Shown: positions 62,391-64,000 of the stretch, piece after piece
Layout: each line of letters opens with the position of its first letter
How positions within the stretch are numbered: position 1 is the first letter of the stretch
Assembly: GCA_016110215.1 (NCBI GenBank)
Contig: JADWQD010000007.1
Coordinates: forward strand, 1,240,001-1,304,000
From: Capronia americana
Taxonomy: Eukaryota > Ascomycota > Eurotiomycetes > Chaetothyriales > Herpotrichiellaceae
Direction of reading: 5' to 3'
Length of the DNA stretch: 64,000 bases
Program-made: the position numbers and the translations under genes
Notes under the pieces: generated by a model
Databases searched by the model: none
Told to the model about the DNA's origin: nothing
What the model saw: only the letters and a program-made list of their open reading frames with translations

Positions 62391-63953
62391 TCATTTCAAT
62401 TCGTGATCACGTATCTCGTCCTGCTCGGCCTTCTTCTGTCCCTCACGGATTGTCTCTGGCGCTACAGCAGCGTAAGGATCCTCTTCCACCGAGGGCGCGA
62501 TCTCTTTGCTTTCTCCGGCGCCTCCTTCGCCGTCACTGGTGCTCTTGTTCATATCGACATCCTCTCCAGTTTTCTCTCCGTCCATGACCTCCGTTTCCGC
62601 TTCGGATTCTGCTTCGTCCGACACCGTGTCCGCGTCCCCCTTCACGGACCCTATCTTCGTACCCTGGTACATACCACCAAAGACAGAGGGAGACTTCCTC
62701 CTCGCCACCTTTGGACTGGGCTCCTGTACCTCAATAACCACGGGTCCTGTCTCCTTCTCGGCGTATTTCTCGACGAACGCCTCCTTCAGGACTTCGTAGA
62801 TGAACTGGTACTGCAACTCATTCATGACCATCATCATGCGCTGTTCACGTAACGTGTTGACCGTCTCCCAGACGACGTCTTCTTCGTCCTTGGGCTCGGG
62901 CGTGCTTGCCCTCGGGGCTCCGCTTCTGCCCCAGGTACCGTTGTTTGTCGTAGTCTGCGTTGCGCTGTCCAGGGTAGGTGTGGCGGAAGGGGACGGGTTA
63001 GCTCCTACAAGTCGGCCTGCTTCAAGCTCTTGCATGAGGAAATCCAAGGCTATCCAAGTGCCTGTTCGACCCACTCCAGCGGAACAATGCACAATCCGAG
63101 GAGCATCGCCAGCCACAGCTTTCGAGACCTTTGTGAGTTCAAGAAGAGCGGCTCGATCCTCAGCTTCGGGTTTAGCGAAGTCGGGCCAACCGCCGAAATA
63201 GTAATGATAGATGGTCTTTGACTCATTGTCGATGGTCAATCGTAACTTCCGCACATCGCAGCCGATCTTGGCGTCGTAATGGCAAGATAAGAGGGTGACC
63301 GAGCCAGGTTGGTCTTGTTCTTGAGACTTGTCGTCCTCGCCTGCGGCGTCCGAGGTATTTGAGGCTTCGGAATCTGTTCCAAGACTATCAGCATCGGCGC
63401 TCCCTGTAGGGGAGTCCAAGAAAGGGTCACCATCGTCCACGGGGCCAGCTTCTCCATCTTCGTCGCCACCTTCGTAAGCGGGCAATATGATGGTCGGGTT
63501 CTCCATGTTAACCGGGTAATACTGGGCGCATTTTTCCTTATTTCCCTCTACATGCTGCGTGAGCATGATGACGACCCCGACGTCCCCTGGAGTTTCTTGC
63601 ATGACCATATGCCAGAAGTGAGAGAATTGTCCCTCTTTCGGGCCCTGGGTGGCAATGTATCTGTATTCATTTTGGGCAATCGAGACCGATGAGGGCTGAC
63701 GTGCAAGGGTGGGGGTTGATGTGCCGCTAGGTGTGTTCTTTCCCGCGCGACTCTTCAGCACGATGGGAGACGCATTGACGTAGTCTGAACCCCCGATCGG
63801 TTTCTTCAATCTCACCCTTGACGCATCCCAGGGTTGGACGTTTCCATATCTATTGCGGTTAAACACAGTCTTTGATCGATCTACCCGGAAAGGAGATGTG
63901 TGAGGATTCTGGAACCCATGTTGAAGTCGAAAGCGTTGCTTCCATTCGAGTTC
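62391..63953 (-). CDS. Protein tyrosine phosphatase, 3' exon
   Basis: Last exon, 521 codons minus the stop; the 5' part lies beyond the window. The acceptor TTTTCAG is seen just before 63953 (ELEWKQRF). The PTP domain is present in order: NRYGNVQPWDASRVRL (substrate-site loop), YVNASPI, EYRYIATQGPKEGQFSHFWH, GGWPDFAKPE (WPD loop) and IVHCSAGVGRTGTWIALDFL (catalytic Cys in HCSAGVGRTG). An acidic insert (about 110 residues, EDGEAGPVDDGDPF) splits the domain before the WPD loop. The C-terminal third is disordered and acidic (DEAESEAETEVMDGE). This resembles Pyp1/Pyp2-type phosphatases that dephosphorylate stress MAP kinases; that assignment is inference. Confidence 0.92.
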   Translation of the reverse strand, partial: ELEWKQRFRLQHGFQNPHTSPFRVDRSKTVFNRNRYGNVQPWDASRVRLKKPIGGSDYVNASPIVLKSRAGKNTPSGTSTPTLARQPSSVSIAQNEYRYIATQGPKEGQFSHFWHMVMQETPGDVGVVIMLTQHVEGNKEKCAQYYPVNMENPTIILPAYEGGDEDGEAGPVDDGDPFLDSPTGSADADSLGTDSEASNTSDAAGEDDKSQEQDQPGSVTLLSCHYDAKIGCDVRKLRLTIDNESKTIYHYYFGGWPDFAKPEAEDRAALLELTKVSKAVAGDAPRIVHCSAGVGRTGTWIALDFLMQELEAGRLVGANPSPSATPTLDSATQTTTNNGTWGRSGAPRASTPEPKDEEDVVWETVNTLREQRMMMVMNELQYQFIYEVLKEAFVEKYAEKETGPVVIEVQEPSPKVARRKSPSVFGGMYQGTKIGSVKGDADTVSDEAESEAETEVMDGEKTGEDVDMNKSTSDGEGGAGESKEIAPSVEEDPYAAVAPETIREGQKKAEQDEIRDHELK

Positions 63954-64000
63954 CTGAAAAGCCAACGAAATTTCTGTACCAAGTGTTAGCCGTTCGAACT
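63954..64000 (-). other. Intron sequence of the phosphatase gene
   Basis: The 47 bp right of the last exon lead into the upstream intron; the acceptor CTTTTCAG (on the minus strand) is at its left edge. The donor is not clearly within the window. Confidence 0.6.

Overview
The window looks like nuclear DNA of a filamentous ascomycete (Pezizomycotina). Protein similarity and the many short introns suggest Eurotiomycetes, perhaps a black-yeast (Chaetothyriales) relative; this placement is inference. Supporting signs are roughly 45-225 bp introns with GT-AG borders (one GC-AG), monocistronic genes on both strands, and typical fungal families (squalene synthase, HET, GMC oxidoreductases, F-box-like proteins). 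I see no rRNA, tRNA, CRISPR or intact transposon.

Layout. 0-8.5 kb: 5' end of a nibrin/Nbs1-like gene (-), a three-RPEL-motif protein, TRAX (translin family, -), GPI mannosyltransferase 1, an FAD monooxygenase with a GC-AG intron, and an F-box-like protein. 8.4-12.9 kb: a scaffold gap between poly-G and poly-C tracts, a C2H2 zinc-finger protein (-) and a possible 79-aa two-exon gene (-). 13-21.4 kb: a secreted seven-exon GMC oxidoreductase (-), a gene-poor 2.4 kb, a BBE-like FAD oxidase, and a 701-aa F-box-like protein (-). 22-34.7 kb: a basic DUF3824-like protein (-), squalene synthase (-), a DnaJ-X co-chaperone, a disordered coiled-coil protein (-) and, divergent from it, DNA polymerase kappa. 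36-48.4 kb: a ricin-like single-pass membrane protein (-), an alcohol-oxidase-type GMC enzyme (-), a phosphoglycerate-mutase-like phosphatase, a HET protein, a DMT-family transporter and an acidic unknown (-), with an AT-rich relic near 47.1 kb. 48.4-58.8 kb: a decayed C2H2/fungal_trans transcription factor (-), a hotdog thioesterase, Arp2, a conserved unknown, a SnoaL-like protein (-) and a secreted precursor with two near-identical Cys/Trp-rich C-terminal repeats behind dibasic sites (-). 58.8-62.4 kb is gene-poor. The window ends inside a protein tyrosine phosphatase gene (-).

Most genes are independent housekeeping functions: DNA damage response (Nbs1, Pol kappa), ergosterol and GPI-anchor synthesis, actin nucleation, protein folding and signalling. 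There is no polyketide, peptide or terpene cluster backbone, so the redox enzymes do not form an evident biosynthetic cluster. The most novel item is the secreted repeat-peptide precursor at 58.0-58.8 kb. The clearest evolutionary event is the transcription factor pseudogene at 49.4-50.6 kb.
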